DNA from: Carettochelys insculpta
Taxonomy: Eukaryota > Chordata > Testudines > Carettochelyidae
Assembly (NCBI RefSeq): GCF_033958435.1
Contig: NC_134152.1
Location: forward strand, 22,728,001-22,792,000
DNA length: 64,000 bases
Reading direction: 5' to 3'
Below, piece by piece: positions 16,301-34,633 of this stretch. The number at the start of each line of letters is the position of its first letter. The stretch's first letter is position 1. The notes below the pieces were generated by a model. That model ran no database searches. It was not told the origin of the DNA and worked only from the letters and a program-made list of their open reading frames with translations. The position numbers were made by a program, and so were the translations under genes.

Positions 16301-19300
16301 ACTATAAAGTAAAAACATATCACCTAGTGGCACAGTACTAGAATTTGTGTACTTGAAATAGTAAAGTATCTTAGGGTGTGTAGAAGGTAGTCAGGGGATA
16401 CTGGGAGTATTGAAAAGCTTATTTTTCAGAAAGGCCACTAACTGTCAAGTGTGTTGTAACTAACTTTGAGCATCAGTTCAGGTCTCGTGATGCGGTATCG
16501 TAGACTAAATTGATAGTGTCATTCTCCATAACAATCAGGTTTCTTCTGCAAACAGCTGAAGACAGTTTAAATAATCGAAATATCTGAATGTAGTTTACTT
16601 TACTTATTCCATGTTTTAACCAGTCTTTCAGACAGTTGGAATGTAGTTATTGAGTGAGAAACTGTTACTCTGGGGCACGATAGATTTTGTAGCTTTTACA
16701 GTAGAGGATCTAAGGGCTTGTCTCTGCAGCAATTGAGGACTCAGCAAGCTAGGGTGTAAATCTGTAGTACACCAGCCTGCTGTATGCTAAATGACTGTGT
16801 GGAGTCTGCAGCCATGCTCTGCATGTGCCTTATGGCCAGTTAGTGCATGGTGGTCTTGTGTGCTGTAGAGTCATGCTCTAATTTGCCAATTATGAAATCA
16901 CTATATAGGCAGGTTGTTAGACCGAGGTAGGCAAGATACGGCCCCTGAGCTGGATCTGGCCTGTCAAGCTTTTTAATCCAGCCTGCCTTTGCTGCACAGA
17001 GCAGTGCTGCTCAATGTGTGTGGCTGCTCCTGGAGGCATTCTGTGCTGCAAGTGAGGAAGACTTTGCGCACTGCCACAGCCTGCAGCAAAACCTGTCACT
17101 GCCAATAGGAGCTGACTTTGCTGGGGATGGGGCAAGACGTGACACCTCCCCCCACACTGCAGAGAGCCATATGGAATAGCTAGCTGCCCTGAGCAGGCTG
17201 GAGCTGCTGGCAGGCAGGAAGAAAGGTCTGTCTGTCTTGTTCACTACTTACCAATAATCAGAAAGGGCCAAGTTCAGGGGATATACCTGCCTCAGAGCAC
17301 TGCTTGCTCAGAGCTTCTTAGATAGGTGCCTGTCTCTGGCATCCCACCCTACTCCTGCATCCTCAACTCCCTCCCACACCCTTCTTTGTCCTACACCCCT
17401 CCTCCAGGCCAAAATCCTCTCCTGCACCTGTGTTGTCCTCCTGGACCCTGCACCCCAGTAACAGTTGGCGCTCTGTGTACACTGAGCAGTTGGGCAGCCA
17501 TCCAGCAGGTGTCTGGATGCTGTCTAGTTGATTAGCAGAGTGCTCACAACACATACAGTAGGCAACGTGTGTCTACTGGTGGTGCACATCCCTATATGCC
17601 TTGGTGTACATAACTATTTATTCTGCTCATGGTTGGAAAAAATTAGAATCCTGGTCACAACCTCCTCCTTCATCGAAACTCCATCCCCAACCCCACATCT
17701 CCTCCATAGTAAAGTGCACTCCTTGGCCACTTACAAAATCTTGGAATAACACTCTCCTGCCCCCGCCCCCCATCAAAAATTGTTTCCCACTCCTTCACTA
17801 GGCCTAGACTAAACAAGTATATTGCCTCTGAATGTGGCCCTTTGTAATTATTGCTAAGTAGTGAACAAGTAAGACTTACACCTTTCTTCCTCTTTTATAA
17901 ACCAAGGGGATTATTTTTCCTTGAGCAGTCCATGCTGAAGTCTAATGTAAGTATTGGGAACAAGATCCTGTGGACTTAAATATTACAACTAAACTGCATA
18001 AATGGCCTTTCTTAGTTAGTGAGTAGAAACCACAGTTGGAGACATATGATAGCAACTAATTCACATAGTTAAAAATAGTGTATTAAACTTACCATAATTT
18101 CTTTTTGTTTTCAGGTGAAATCAGGGAACAGACTGGTGAAAGTCTTGTCCATGCTGCCATAGTAGCAGAAGGAGTTGCTACTGGAAGTGCAGAAGCAAAT
18201 GCATTCAGTGTCCTTCAGCATATTTTAGGTGCAGGGCCTCTTATTAAAAGGGGAAACAATATTTCCAGCAAACTGTTCCAGGCTATCACTAAGGCAACCA
18301 GTCTACCATTTGATGTAAGCCTGAAAGTTTATTGCAACTTTCCTTTCCAAGAAAAAAAGAATGTCTGTAGAAAGAGTAAAGCCCCTTATGCTACAATCTA
18401 CTTAATTATTATTACACAGATTAAAAATATTTCATGGAGTGTCTTCTAACCAAATTGGATACCAATGGTAGCTGTTTTGTTGAAGAAATTGAGTAGTCTA
18501 TCATTAGTGTACTAACTGAAAATTTTAATCCACAGGCTACAGCATTTAATGTTAATTACTCCGATTCTGGACTCTTTGGGATATATACAATATCCCAGGC
18601 TTCTGTCACTAGGGAGGTAAGTTGCTGGTTAGCATTTGGCTTGAGCAAATATTAAATTCTAGTTTAGTGTAATTATCTAGTAATTGGAATGAGTTTGAAA
18701 GGTTTCTTTTGATGATTTAAACTAATGTTGTATTATGAATAAAAGACAACTCCTCAAAGATGGGACTAGGGCTTGTTTTCGTGGAAGTACAAAAATAAAG
18801 TTCCAGTAATGAAAGTGTTCTCTGAGATTGATAGACTTAACCATTGCTTATATTCAGCAATCTTTAAGTACATGCTAATGGAATGTTAATTGTCAGAAGC
18901 CTGACTGAACTGATCAACTGAGAGAGCTGGGTTTGAATCCATTGGGGAAGACAGTGTGATCACATTTTATTTAGTCAAAGGACTTAATCATTTTGGAGGC
19001 AATATGAAATTTAGAGCACAAACTTAACTTTGTTGTTAATCCACCTGATTAAGTATAGTGCATAGTAGTTAGAGGAGGCTGTTTGTATATGATGAGGTGG
19101 AGAAGAGTGGCCCAGTGAAATGGGATGTATTTAGTCTTTTTTTTTTTTTTTTTTTTTTTTTTTCCTGCTCCATAAAGAGAAGAATCCTTGTGGGCTGGGA
19201 ATGATCAAGCCACTAATTCTAAATTTAAAAAAAAACAAACTTTTGTCTTAGGTCATTATGGCTGCTTTGAACCAGATAAAAGCAGTTGCTCAGGGCAGTA

Positions 19301-22300
19301 TCACTAATGAAGATGTCACAAGGGCCAAGTAAGTTAAAAATGTCTAAAACTCTAATTCGGTGATACTCAGACTGAAGTGTTTAAGTTGCAAATGGCTCTT
19401 AATGAGTCTCCTGTGGATCTTTGCAGTACTTGATATTAAAACACAGATTTAATTATTCACCAGTCAGCATGCTTTTTCAGTTGTTAACCAGTTGTAGTTG
19501 GTTTTGCTATCAAAAAGTTGTTTTATCAACAGTTTTAGAATTTCCTGATTTGTAGGCCAACATGCACAATAACTAACAAATAATACAGTGAGGTACAACT
19601 GTAATAATTAAGGGGCAGTTAATCTCTGGGATTCTATTGTGATTTTTCTGATAAAATGGTAACATTCAATCACTATCTCAAGACCTCAGGTATATACTGT
19701 AGTTAAAAGCCTGCAGCTGAATCCATGCCAGCTAATTTGGTCTCTGGTGCTGTGTTTAATGGTTATGTGGCTGCTCTGAGTTTGGGGACACTCTCAACCC
19801 ACAGGATCATAGACCCCAAGGCTGAATTAAACAGCACCTTTGCCTGATCCTATGCCAGTTGGTATGGGCTAGCCCCAGGTGTCTAACTGCAAGGTAAGCA
19901 TACCCATAGAGTTCAAAGCTAGAACGAATGAACAGATATAATCTTACTTTCAGTATATAAAATCATGGAATACTAGGAACTGGAAGAGACCTCAAGAGGT
20001 CAAGTCCAGTCCCTTGTAATTCATGGCAGGGCCAAGGATCATCTAGATCTGGGGCAGGCAAAATGTGGCCCACCAATCTTTTTAATCTGGCCTGTGGCTG
20101 TGGGGAAACTTAATGTGCTGTCCCTGCCCCCAGCAAAATCTCTCAGCTCCCACTGGCTGGTTTCCAGACAATGGCAGCTGGAGAGGGAGGCAGTTCAGCA
20201 CAATTTCTCAGCTCCCATTGGACTATTTCTGGCTAATAGGACCAGAGAAACTTTGCTGGGGGTGGGAGCAGTGTGCAAAGCTTCCCCTGCAGTGCAGAGA
20301 GCCAGGCAGTCTGGGGCTGCTGGCAGGTAGGGAAGACTGCCAGAGAGTGCTGCCGGCCAGGGGCCACTTAGGTAGGTGCCTTCCAGCCAGAGCTTGCATC
20401 TGGAACCTCATGCCCTCCTGCACCCATACTCCAAGCCAGAATCCTCTCCTGTAACTGTACCACCTCCTAGATCAGTTTGTGCACATCTTTCCTAAAATGT
20501 GATGCCCCAGAACTAGACACACACACTCCAGCTGAGACTCAGTTAGTGCAGAGTAGAGTGGAAGAATTACAACTTGTGTCTTGCTTGCAACACGCCTGTT
20601 AGTGTATCCCAAAATGAGGTTTGCTTTTTTTGCAATAGCGTCACACTGTTTAGCTTGTAATCTGTGACCCTCAGATCCTTTCAGGAGTAGTTCTTCCTAG
20701 GCAGCCATTTCCCGTTAATATGGGGAGAACACCTGCTCTGTAAAGTTCATATTTTTCCAGTTGAACTAACTCTGCCAACCTGGCTACCACTGTAACCCAA
20801 CATCCAAAAGCAGACTGAATTATTGTGGCCAACAGGAGAGGCAGCTGCAGGCAATGAAGAAAGGACCAAGTTTTGCACATATAAAAATCTATTATAAGAC
20901 TGTGTGTTTGTAGATCTTAGAGAGATTGATATTACACTTCACATGATTGCATACACAACATGTTATTGTACCATCTCATCAGCCTAATGTTAAATCTTCT
21001 ACCGATTAACTTATTTATAGCATTGAATACAAATCTTTCTAATGTCTGGAGATACATTTCATTCCTTTTCTTCTTCTGGGGAGTCTCTTCCTCATAATAT
21101 GTTGCTGATTTTTTTTTCCCTGTAGTTGGGGAGAAGTTTAAAAAAAAAAAAAATACTGTTTGATCCAAGTATTAGTGGCCATAGTTGAATTTAGTCAAAA
21201 TATTAACATTTCTAAATGATTGCATGCACCACAGATCCCATTTTGGATTAAACCATTTTACTATTAAAAATAACTGTAATAAACAAGATTCAGTAGGAAT
21301 GGGAACCTCCTTGCTGCAAATAAATAACTTTTTGTTCCCTTCTGTGCTACAGTTCTCTAAAAACAAAGCATTAACATATTGTATGGATATCTTAAATGTT
21401 CTGCCTATACTTTGAGTTGAGACCTGATGATTAATTTTAAACCTAAACCCAGAAATCTCTAGTTAAAAAGGCACTAAAATTTAAAGTTGAGAACAGCTAG
21501 AGCTAGAAGATACTGAAATTATCATTCTTTTAAATATGTTTGAAAGTAGCCCAACAGGGCCTGAAATATTTTCGTTCCAGCCAGAAGCTTAAAAACAAAA
21601 GTTTCCCTAGCTGCTGAAGAAAGGGTAGTTGAAATACCTACCTTGACACCTGCTTTTGAGGTTTCCATCTTCTGTGTGTGCCTCTAGTTGGTATCTGAAC
21701 CTTGGAAGTCTTTCCAGAGTTTTCTCATAATTGAAGGGTGTGTGGGGTCTTCTACCACTTCTCAGCTTTCTCAGATCTGTCCTCTTGATTTGTTCTATTT
21801 CGTGTTTGGTCGATCATCTTTTAGGCCCCCATGAGCATAAGGGAAAGCTTCTGTTTTAATGCAGGTGGAGACTTTAAGTCATTGGTCTAAAGAGCCATTA
21901 AAACATTCCAACATCATACAACACAAACTGGAAGGGACCTCAAAAGGCCATCAAGTCCAATTCCCTGACCTTATGGCAGGACAAAGCACCATCTGTATCA
22001 TCCCTGTTAGGTATTTATCCAGCCTGTTCTTAAATATTTCCAATGATGGAGATTCTACAACCACCATAGGCAATTTGTTCTAGTGCTAAACCACCCTTAC
22101 ACAAGATTTTTCCTAAAGTCCAACCTAAACCTCCTTTGCTGCTATTTAAGTCCATTGCTTTTTGTCCTATCATCAGAAGCTAAGAAGAATGGTTGTTTTT
22201 TTTTTTCCCCCCTCTCTCCTTTTTAATACCCTTTTAGGTACGTGAAAGCTGCTGTCCTGTCCCCTCTCTGCCATCTTTTCCAAACTAAACAAACCCAGTT

Positions 22301-24410
22301 CTTTTAATCTTCTCTCATACGTCGTATTTTCTAGACCTTTAATCATTTTACTTGCTCTTCTCTGGACGCTTTCCAATTTCTCCACATCTTTTCTTAAATG
22401 TAGTGCCCAGAATGGGACATCGCAAAGTGTTCAATATCCCCAGAATTCTAAGGCTTCAGAAGAGGTTATTTAAGCAAAAGTGAAGTTGAGATCCAAGTTG
22501 CACAAAATTAAATATTGGTAATTCTAATGTAGTCTATAACTACTGAGTAACATTGGAAAATTTACTTACTCGGATATTCTCAACACTCTGTCTGGCAGAA
22601 ATAATTTGAAAGCCTCATATTTGATGTTAGTTGAGACTTCAGATGGGTTACTTAATGAAATCGGTTCTGAGGCACTGGCATCTGGTAAATACACGTCGCC
22701 AACAGCTGTAATTCAAAACATTGACTCCGTAGCCACTGCTGACATTGTGAATGTAAGTAAACATGTCCACATGCAATGTTTACAGAATGATTCCATATAA
22801 GCTTTATTATGCACAACATGATTAACATACTTTGTGTGTGTGTCTGTGTGTCTGAGAGAGAGAGATGGACACTATAAAAAGTGGGTCTTTGGTTTTTATG
22901 GTACTCTGCTAGCTGTGCCTTTTGAGTTGGATCTGCTTAGTTTGTTGAAGGAAACAATCTTTCATATTGTATATGGCAAAGCCAATATAGCTGTGAGAAT
23001 TTAGCTGAGGCAAATTTATTTATTGAAATACCTGAGCTAGTTGTAACGACAATTATAATAATCTTGATTTTTGGAAATGAGCAAATTCCACCTGGCATTG
23101 TAATGGGGAAAATACATGTAGAACATCAAAATTTCTTCACAAAACTGCTGCTATTCATTGGAATAACTGCTCAGAACTATATAAATAGGTAGTAAGAGAT
23201 GGTCCCTGCCCCAAAAGCATATAATAGACAAGACAGATCAAAGGTGACTGGGAAAGACAGAGTCCATGGAGCAGCAAAGTGATGTGCTGGGGTCACTGGA
23301 ATAACTGTGTGTAGAACACAAGTTTCCTGACTCACTCCAGTGTTTGACACAAAGGACTTTACTACTGCTTTTCTGACCTAAACAGAAAATACTTGCTACA
23401 CAAGGGCCGTGTAGTAGAGTAGCAGCTTTTTCCAGTTCCCTGAAGTGGCCATACATACGCCTTGGCTATGTCTGCACTAGCCAAAAACTTCGAAATGGCC
23501 ATTTTGAAATTTACTAATGAAGCGCTGAAATACATATTCAGCGCCTCATTAGCATGCAGGCAGCCGCAGCTCTTCCAGACGGGGCTCCTTTTTGAAAGGA
23601 CCCCTTAGGGGACTTGGAAGTAGCCGGGGACCTTTCAAAAAGGAGCCCCGTCTGGAAGAGCTGCCGCTGCCTGCATGCTAATGAGGCACTGAATATGTAT
23701 TTCAGCGCTTCATTAGTAAATTTCAAAATGGCCATTTGGATGGCCATTTCGAAGTTTTTGGCTAGTGTAGACGTAGCCAAGGCGTATGTATGGCCACTTC
23801 AGGGAACTGGAAAAAGTTGCTACTCAACTACATTCTTTGGGCTGATACCACTAATCAAACTGAGTTCAGACAGCTTATTAAATGTCATAGGAATAAGGGG
23901 ACTTCGAAGTATCCGGGGTCCTTTCAAAAAGGAGCCACATCAATTTCGAAGTGCCGCGGCCACCCATATGCTAATGAGTTACTGAATATATATTTCAGCG
24001 CTTCATTAGTAAATTTCGAAATGGCCATTTGCATGGCCATTTCGAAGTTTTTGGCTAGTGTAGACATAGCTAAGGTGTATGTATGGCCACTTCAGGGAAC
24101 TGGAAAAAGTTGCTACTCTACTACGTTCTTTGGGCTGATACCGTTAATCAAACTGAGTTCAGACAGCTTATTAAATATCATCATAAGCAATTTCACACTG
24201 ATGGGTTGCATAAATCTGCTGAAGTTGGGATTCTGAAGCAATGAGAAGCTTGTGCAGTGTGCCTAATGGAATCAAAATGTGAATGTTTCCTTAATGTCCA
24301 ATTTTTATTTATTTTTTTTTCAGGCTGCAAAGAAGTTTGTTGATGGGAAGAAATCAATGGCAGCTTGTGGAAACTTGGGAAATACCCCTTTTATTGATGA
24401 GTTGTGTTAG
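4281..24410 (+). CDS. UQCRC2: UQCRC2, mitochondrial complex III core protein 2 (14 coding exons, complete)
   Basis: This is a matrix-side core subunit of the cytochrome bc1 complex in the inner mitochondrial membrane. Spliced CDS: 4281-4316, 6993-7079, 7205-7354, 9611-9675, 11369-11425, 11745-11869, 13862-13959, 15718-15775, 15959-16054, 18115-18314, 18536-18616, 19252-19328, 22599-22752, 24324-24410. The total is 1371 bp, 456 residues plus stop, against 453 in human, and every junction keeps frame. The N-terminus ([10 protein letters not shown]..., basic, no acids) looks like a presequence. The protein belongs to the M16 peptidase-like family but is catalytically dead: the position of the HxxEH zinc motif reads SHLLRL. 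Conserved blocks include [59 protein letters not shown] and [13 protein letters not shown]. Oddities are a weak donor after exon 2 and an extra C-terminal Cys. Confidence 0.98.
4766..5100 (-). repeat. PLE 3' end fragment
   Basis: Minus-oriented tail at 4766-4850 (gcagtcccgtagtgccttaa, gtgagctctcatggataaga), continuing into the 3' untranslated part of the element (tgcaaatatcaaagatagga), as in the copies at 5603 and 62984. Confidence 0.6.
5446..5590 (+). repeat. Possible hAT-type end fragment
   Basis: cagaggctcttaaagtgggg resembles the end of hAT-type elements (cagtggttctcaaa...). Only one end is visible; the other side is overwritten by a PLE insertion. Confidence 0.35.
5603..6300 (-). mobile_element. 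Penelope-like element, 3' part with decayed GIY-YIG endonuclease region
   Basis: From the tail at 5603-5740 (ctttaaagactaaaaaaata, cttttgtgggacagacccac), the minus strand runs through a 3' UTR into coding relics near 6020-6230. These include fragments like [13 protein letters not shown], the YIGQT signature of GIY-YIG nucleases in PLEs. Stops and frameshifts make it inactive. It lies in UQCRC2 intron 1. Confidence 0.7.
6993..7079 (+). CDS. UQCRC2: UQCRC2 exon 2
   Basis: 29 codons, [15 protein letters not shown] to HPQDLE, after acceptor tctctgttttag. The donor is gttggt, poor from position +3 on, yet the phase-0 junction DLE|ITKLPNG agrees with human QDLEFTKLPNG. Confidence 0.93.
7205..7354 (+). 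CDS. UQCRC2: UQCRC2 exon 3
   Basis: 50 codons, [18 protein letters not shown] to LLRLASNL; acceptor tttttaatgcag, donor gtaggt. This contains the degenerate former zinc-binding region of the M16 fold. Confidence 0.95.
7701..7830 (+). repeat. Interspersed repeat, second copy at 32764-32905
   Basis: ttttggtatgcagcttt, caatgggatgtgcctggaat and neighbouring phrases match the 32764 copy (tttggtatgcagcttcc, aaatgggatgtgcatggaat). Class unknown. Confidence 0.5.
8186..9112 (+). mobile_element. Non-autonomous hAT-like element
   Basis: Ends cagggcaggcaag and ttgcctacccctg are inverted repeats of hAT type. They are flanked by 8-bp near-duplicates ctatacac and ctataaac. The interior is GC-rich, without a transposase. 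Related copies are at 14951, 16922, 20049 and 60750. It lies in UQCRC2 intron 3. Confidence 0.7.
9611..9675 (+). CDS. UQCRC2: UQCRC2 exon 4
   Basis: [21 protein letters not shown] plus two bases of Ser; acceptor gtattttag, donor gtttgt. Human has [21 protein letters not shown]. Confidence 0.95.
10044..10645. mobile_element. C-rich element with inverted ends, probable non-autonomous DNA transposon
   Basis: The left edge taggtctcagagtacgcgac and the reverse complement of the right edge (tagaccctcacataaccc) are similar. The interior is strongly C-rich on the plus strand, with repeated cagctccngctca-type phrases. No coding capacity was found. It lies in UQCRC2 intron 4; the rest of that intron (9676-10043, 10646-11368) shows only AT-rich DNA and poly-T runs. 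Confidence 0.5.
11369..11425 (+). CDS. UQCRC2: UQCRC2 exon 5
   Basis: Completes Ser, then [18 protein letters not shown] plus two bases of Val; acceptor tcttatttag, donor gtaagt. Human has VTATRENMAYTVECLRGD. Confidence 0.94.
11745..11869 (+). CDS. UQCRC2: UQCRC2 exon 6
   Basis: [20 protein letters not shown] to [10 protein letters not shown] plus one base; acceptor tttgtttcag, donor gtaagt. This block is highly conserved with human. Confidence 0.95.
11870..13690 (+). other. UQCRC2 intron 6, mostly unassigned
   Basis: AT-rich DNA with no recognisable gene or element. It holds a poly-T run of about 24 bases near 13237-13260 and scattered A runs. Confidence 0.5.
13695..13780 (+). mobile_element. 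CR1 LINE 3' end, short fragment
   Basis: tattggactagatggaccac, then gttattgcggttcctatg, is the plus-oriented CR1 3' terminus (consensus: actggactagatggaccact ... ggccgttcttatg). Confidence 0.65.
13862..13959 (+). CDS. UQCRC2: UQCRC2 exon 7
   Basis: Completes Cys, then [20 protein letters not shown] to KITPGM; acceptor tttgtttttag, donor gtaaga. Human has [20 protein letters not shown]. Confidence 0.95.
14951..15570 (+). mobile_element. Non-autonomous hAT-like element with perfect target duplication
   Basis: The ends caggggtgggca and tgcccacctctg are inverted, flanked on both sides by ctttaaag (14943-14950 and 15571-15578). An 8-bp duplication is the hAT hallmark. The 620-bp GC-rich interior has no transposase; long open frames on both strands reflect base composition. 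It lies in UQCRC2 intron 7. Confidence 0.85.
15718..15775 (+). CDS. UQCRC2: UQCRC2 exon 8
   Basis: [19 protein letters not shown] plus one base; acceptor attgttgcag, donor gtatgt. Human has LHYFVQNHFTSARMALIGL. Confidence 0.95.
15959..16054 (+). CDS. UQCRC2: UQCRC2 exon 9
   Basis: [20 protein letters not shown] to AKAQYHG plus one base; acceptor tgttgcag, donor gtaaac. Confidence 0.94.
16922..17800 (+). mobile_element. Non-autonomous hAT-like element, with another repeat inside
   Basis: The start gaggtaggcaagatacggcc and a GC-rich body match the 8186 copy; the end near ttcccactcctt is worn. The unrelated family of 2099 and 60063 is inserted in reverse at 17480-17649. No clear target duplication. 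It lies in UQCRC2 intron 9. Confidence 0.55.
17480..17649 (-). repeat. Interspersed repeat, third copy of the 2099/60063 family
   Basis: The minus strand contains the tctaattttttccaacc edge, the gcagaataaat phrase, atgtacaccaaggcatat and gctgcccaactgctc in the same order as the other copies. Confidence 0.55.
18115..18314 (+). CDS. UQCRC2: UQCRC2 exon 10
   Basis: [20 protein letters not shown] to KATSLPFD; acceptor ctttttgttttcag, donor gtaagc. It includes [18 protein letters not shown], nearly identical to human. This is the longest coding exon of the gene. Confidence 0.96.
18536..18616 (+). CDS. UQCRC2: UQCRC2 exon 11
   Basis: 27 codons, [20 protein letters not shown] to VTRE; acceptor aatccacag, donor gtaagt. 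Confidence 0.95.
18617..19251 (+). other. UQCRC2 intron 11, no element recognised
   Basis: Only AT-rich DNA and a poly-T run near 19138-19163 were seen. Confidence 0.5.
19252..19328 (+). CDS. UQCRC2: UQCRC2 exon 12
   Basis: [20 protein letters not shown] to DVTRA plus two bases of Lys; acceptor ttttgtcttag, donor gtaagt. Confidence 0.95.
19955..20720 (-). mobile_element. CR1 LINE 3' part, split by a hAT-like insertion
   Basis: 19955-20048 (aactggaagagacctcaaga, ttcatggcagggccaagga) is the CR1 3' end in reverse. Typical upstream CR1 sequence resumes at about 20478-20720 (gatgccccagaactagacac, gagtagagtggaagaattac, gtgaccctcagatccttt). The hAT-like copy sits between. Confidence 0.65.
20049..20470 (+). 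mobile_element. hAT-like element copy inserted into CR1
   Basis: Starts ctggggcaggcaaaatgtgg and follows the same GC-rich body as the 8186 and 60750 copies (ttttaatctggcctg, cagcaaaatctctcagctcc). The right end is truncated or worn at cacctcctagatca. Confidence 0.6.
21900..22440 (-). mobile_element. CR1 LINE 3' end with C-terminus of the reverse transcriptase ORF
   Basis: The minus strand encodes [20 protein letters not shown] followed by [11 protein letters not shown], the standard CR1 ORF2 C-terminus. The 3' UTR ends in caagtccaattccctgacct-type sequence. It is 5' truncated and lies in UQCRC2 intron 12. Confidence 0.85.
22599..22752 (+). CDS. UQCRC2: UQCRC2 exon 13
   Basis: Completes Lys, then [20 protein letters not shown] to [11 protein letters not shown]; acceptor ctgtctggcag, donor gtaagt. 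Human has [20 protein letters not shown]. Confidence 0.95.
23411..24181. mobile_element. Palindromic MITE complex with duplicated flank (PIF/Harbinger-like family)
   Basis: MITE 1 spans 23464-23778 with ends ggctatgtctgcactagcc and ggctagtgtagacgtagcc. Most of it is one hairpin around 23605-23625. The palindrome continues into the flank: 23411-23463 is the reverse complement of 23779-23831. A second, left-truncated MITE (23891-24071) follows. A segment of about 110 bp (tatggccacttcagggaact...) occurs after each MITE, at 23779-23889 and 24072-24181. It lies in UQCRC2 intron 13, ending about 140 bp before the last exon. Confidence 0.75.
24324..24410 (+). CDS. UQCRC2: UQCRC2 exon 14 (last)
   Basis: [20 protein letters not shown], then TPFIDELC and stop TAG at 24408-24410; the acceptor has a strong T tract ending ttttttttcag. 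Human ends TPFVDEL, so one Cys is added here. Confidence 0.96.
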   Translation, partial: AAKKFVDGKKSMAACGNLGNTPFIDELC

Positions 24411-24550
24411 GAAACAAAAAATTAAGACCGATTCAGAGTGGACTCTTCTCACTGTCAGTTACATTATACATAAATCACAATCAACCTGTTTATGAATTAA
24501 AGTGTCAGAATATTAATCTAGAGAATTTACTTGTGGACTTGCATATTTTG

Positions 24551-24556
24551 AATAAA
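24551..24556 (+). terminator. UQCRC2 polyadenylation signal
   Basis: AATAAA 141 bp after the stop codon, with a T/GT-rich stretch (tgcttttgtttttgttctc) just downstream. This gives a short 3' UTR ending near 24575. Confidence 0.75.
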
Positions 24557-25180
24557 GTGCTAAGTTCACATGCTTTTGTTTTTGTTCTCAGTATATTTAT
24601 CTCATGAAAGTAAGGTGTATGTGTAAGGACAGAAAATTAAACTATCAATTATGAATACTTACACATAGTGAAACAATGAGTTGGCATTTAGGTGTAAAAA
24701 CTGGCAGAGAATGATAATCTAACTACATTTTTTATGCAGATTAAATTTTGTAATTTCCACAGTTATCCCAGTTATGTCCTTCATGTGTTTAAAAATAGTT
24801 GTTGGTAAAATTGCCATTAGCAAGAAAGCTACCTTATGTAAAATATCAGACTTACCTTTTAAAAGCTGAAAGCAATATACTGCAGCTTTAGCACATGCCT
24901 GCTGTGCATTGGTCACTGGGCTCACAGAAGCAGCAAATGTAATATTTCCTTCAAGGTAGGATTGATGGAGATTTTACTATGCTTGTAAGAATGGTAGAGT
25001 AGCTTTGAATAGCATCATTTTATAATCCAGATTTTCAAATATCCTAGGCAGGCAAGGCATGCTATGCCGAATCTTCAATTTAGCTAATTTCAGAATCGGT
25101 ATTTTGAAAGTGAAGCTTCAGCTGATGAGGTGCTTCAGAAGTCCAGAACTGAAGGATGAAAATTGTATGTGACCATTCAG

Positions 25181-33535
<8,355 letters not shown>

Positions 33536-33559
33536 ACCTGAAATTATGATAGTGTGATT

Positions 33560-33720
33560 TTCTTAATCCATGGCCCCAAGTCCTAATTCAGCAAAGCAAG
33601 CAAACAGATACTCAAATCCATTCCTAATCAGCAAAGTACTTAAGTTCCATATGCTTAAAGTTCAACATAATCTTAAGTGCTTTTCTGAATAAAGAGGGGC
33701 GACTGAATCAGGGCCAGAAA
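33560..33720. repeat. Palindromic amniote MITE-like repeat
   Basis: The ends tcctaattcagcaaagcaag and the reverse complement of tgaataaagaggggcgactg...aatcagggcc point inward, and cttaagttccatatgcttaa lies in the centre. This is the old 'gattcagcaaagcacttaag' amniote family. Confidence 0.5.
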
Positions 33721-34420
33721 ACACAGCTAGGTAAAAGTTATAAATCATATAAATGTCACACATTATCTCAAGAAATATTTCTAAAATAGCTTTTCTCAAC
33801 ATACATCGAAGCCTGTTTCTAAAAGTTCATATACTGTACTGAGCAAAACAAAGAAATAAGGCTGACATTGGATATTACTGTAGATTCATTTTAAATCTCA
33901 GTATGGGGAGGACGAGAACAAGGTAGAGAAATGACAGCACAGCGCGACCACCGCTAGAGCTTTCCAGAAAGCTGTGTATTCATGTGAAAAAAATAATTTC
34001 CTGTGTCAATATTTCTGGATAGGATTTATATCCAAATTTCCAGCAGATGGATTTTACACACTACTGCGTGCGTGAAGGAAGGGAGTGGTGCTTTGCAAAT
34101 GTGTTTCTTTAGGTGCTATATTGTAGGTGCATTCACTATCCATTAACATGTATAATATTATTAGTATACAAAAAGGACAGCTCCTTCTAACTCAACTTCA
34201 CCAGCAAATATAATGACAATCACAGAAAGAATCTTACAGCCCAGAGTTTGCTGCTGGAGGGAAAGCAGGGAAAATATGAGATTGCAGTAAAAGCATTTTA
34301 AAATAAGCTTTCTTGTGCTAAACTTATTTTTCTTTTATCTGTAGCACCCTGTTTTAGGAAGATGTACCTTTTAAGCTGCTATGGCAGCATAGCAGAAGTT
34401 CCACTCTTACTTTAAACTTA

Positions 34421-34560
34421 CACAGCATTTGCTCTCCAGTGATTTCAAAGCACTTTATGAAAGTACCTAAGCATTCTCCAATTTTACAGCTGGAGGAGGG
34501 TAAAGCACAGAGAGATTATTGGCATAATTTAAAATCCAATCAACTGTATTGACTTGCCTT
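34421..34560. repeat. MIR-like ancient SINE relic
   Basis: gatttcaaagcactttatga, ttttacagctggaggag and taaagcacagagagatta recall the conserved part of MIR/CORE elements. Strongly diverged. Confidence 0.4.
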
Positions 34561-34633
34561 GAAGTCAATAGGAGTCTATTGATTTCAGTGGCTCTGTGAT
34601 GAGGCATGAAAGATGTTTATACATCATTTGAGA

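Noticed and set aside
23538..24236. Several 80-148-codon frames
   Set aside because: All fall in the palindromic MITE complex.
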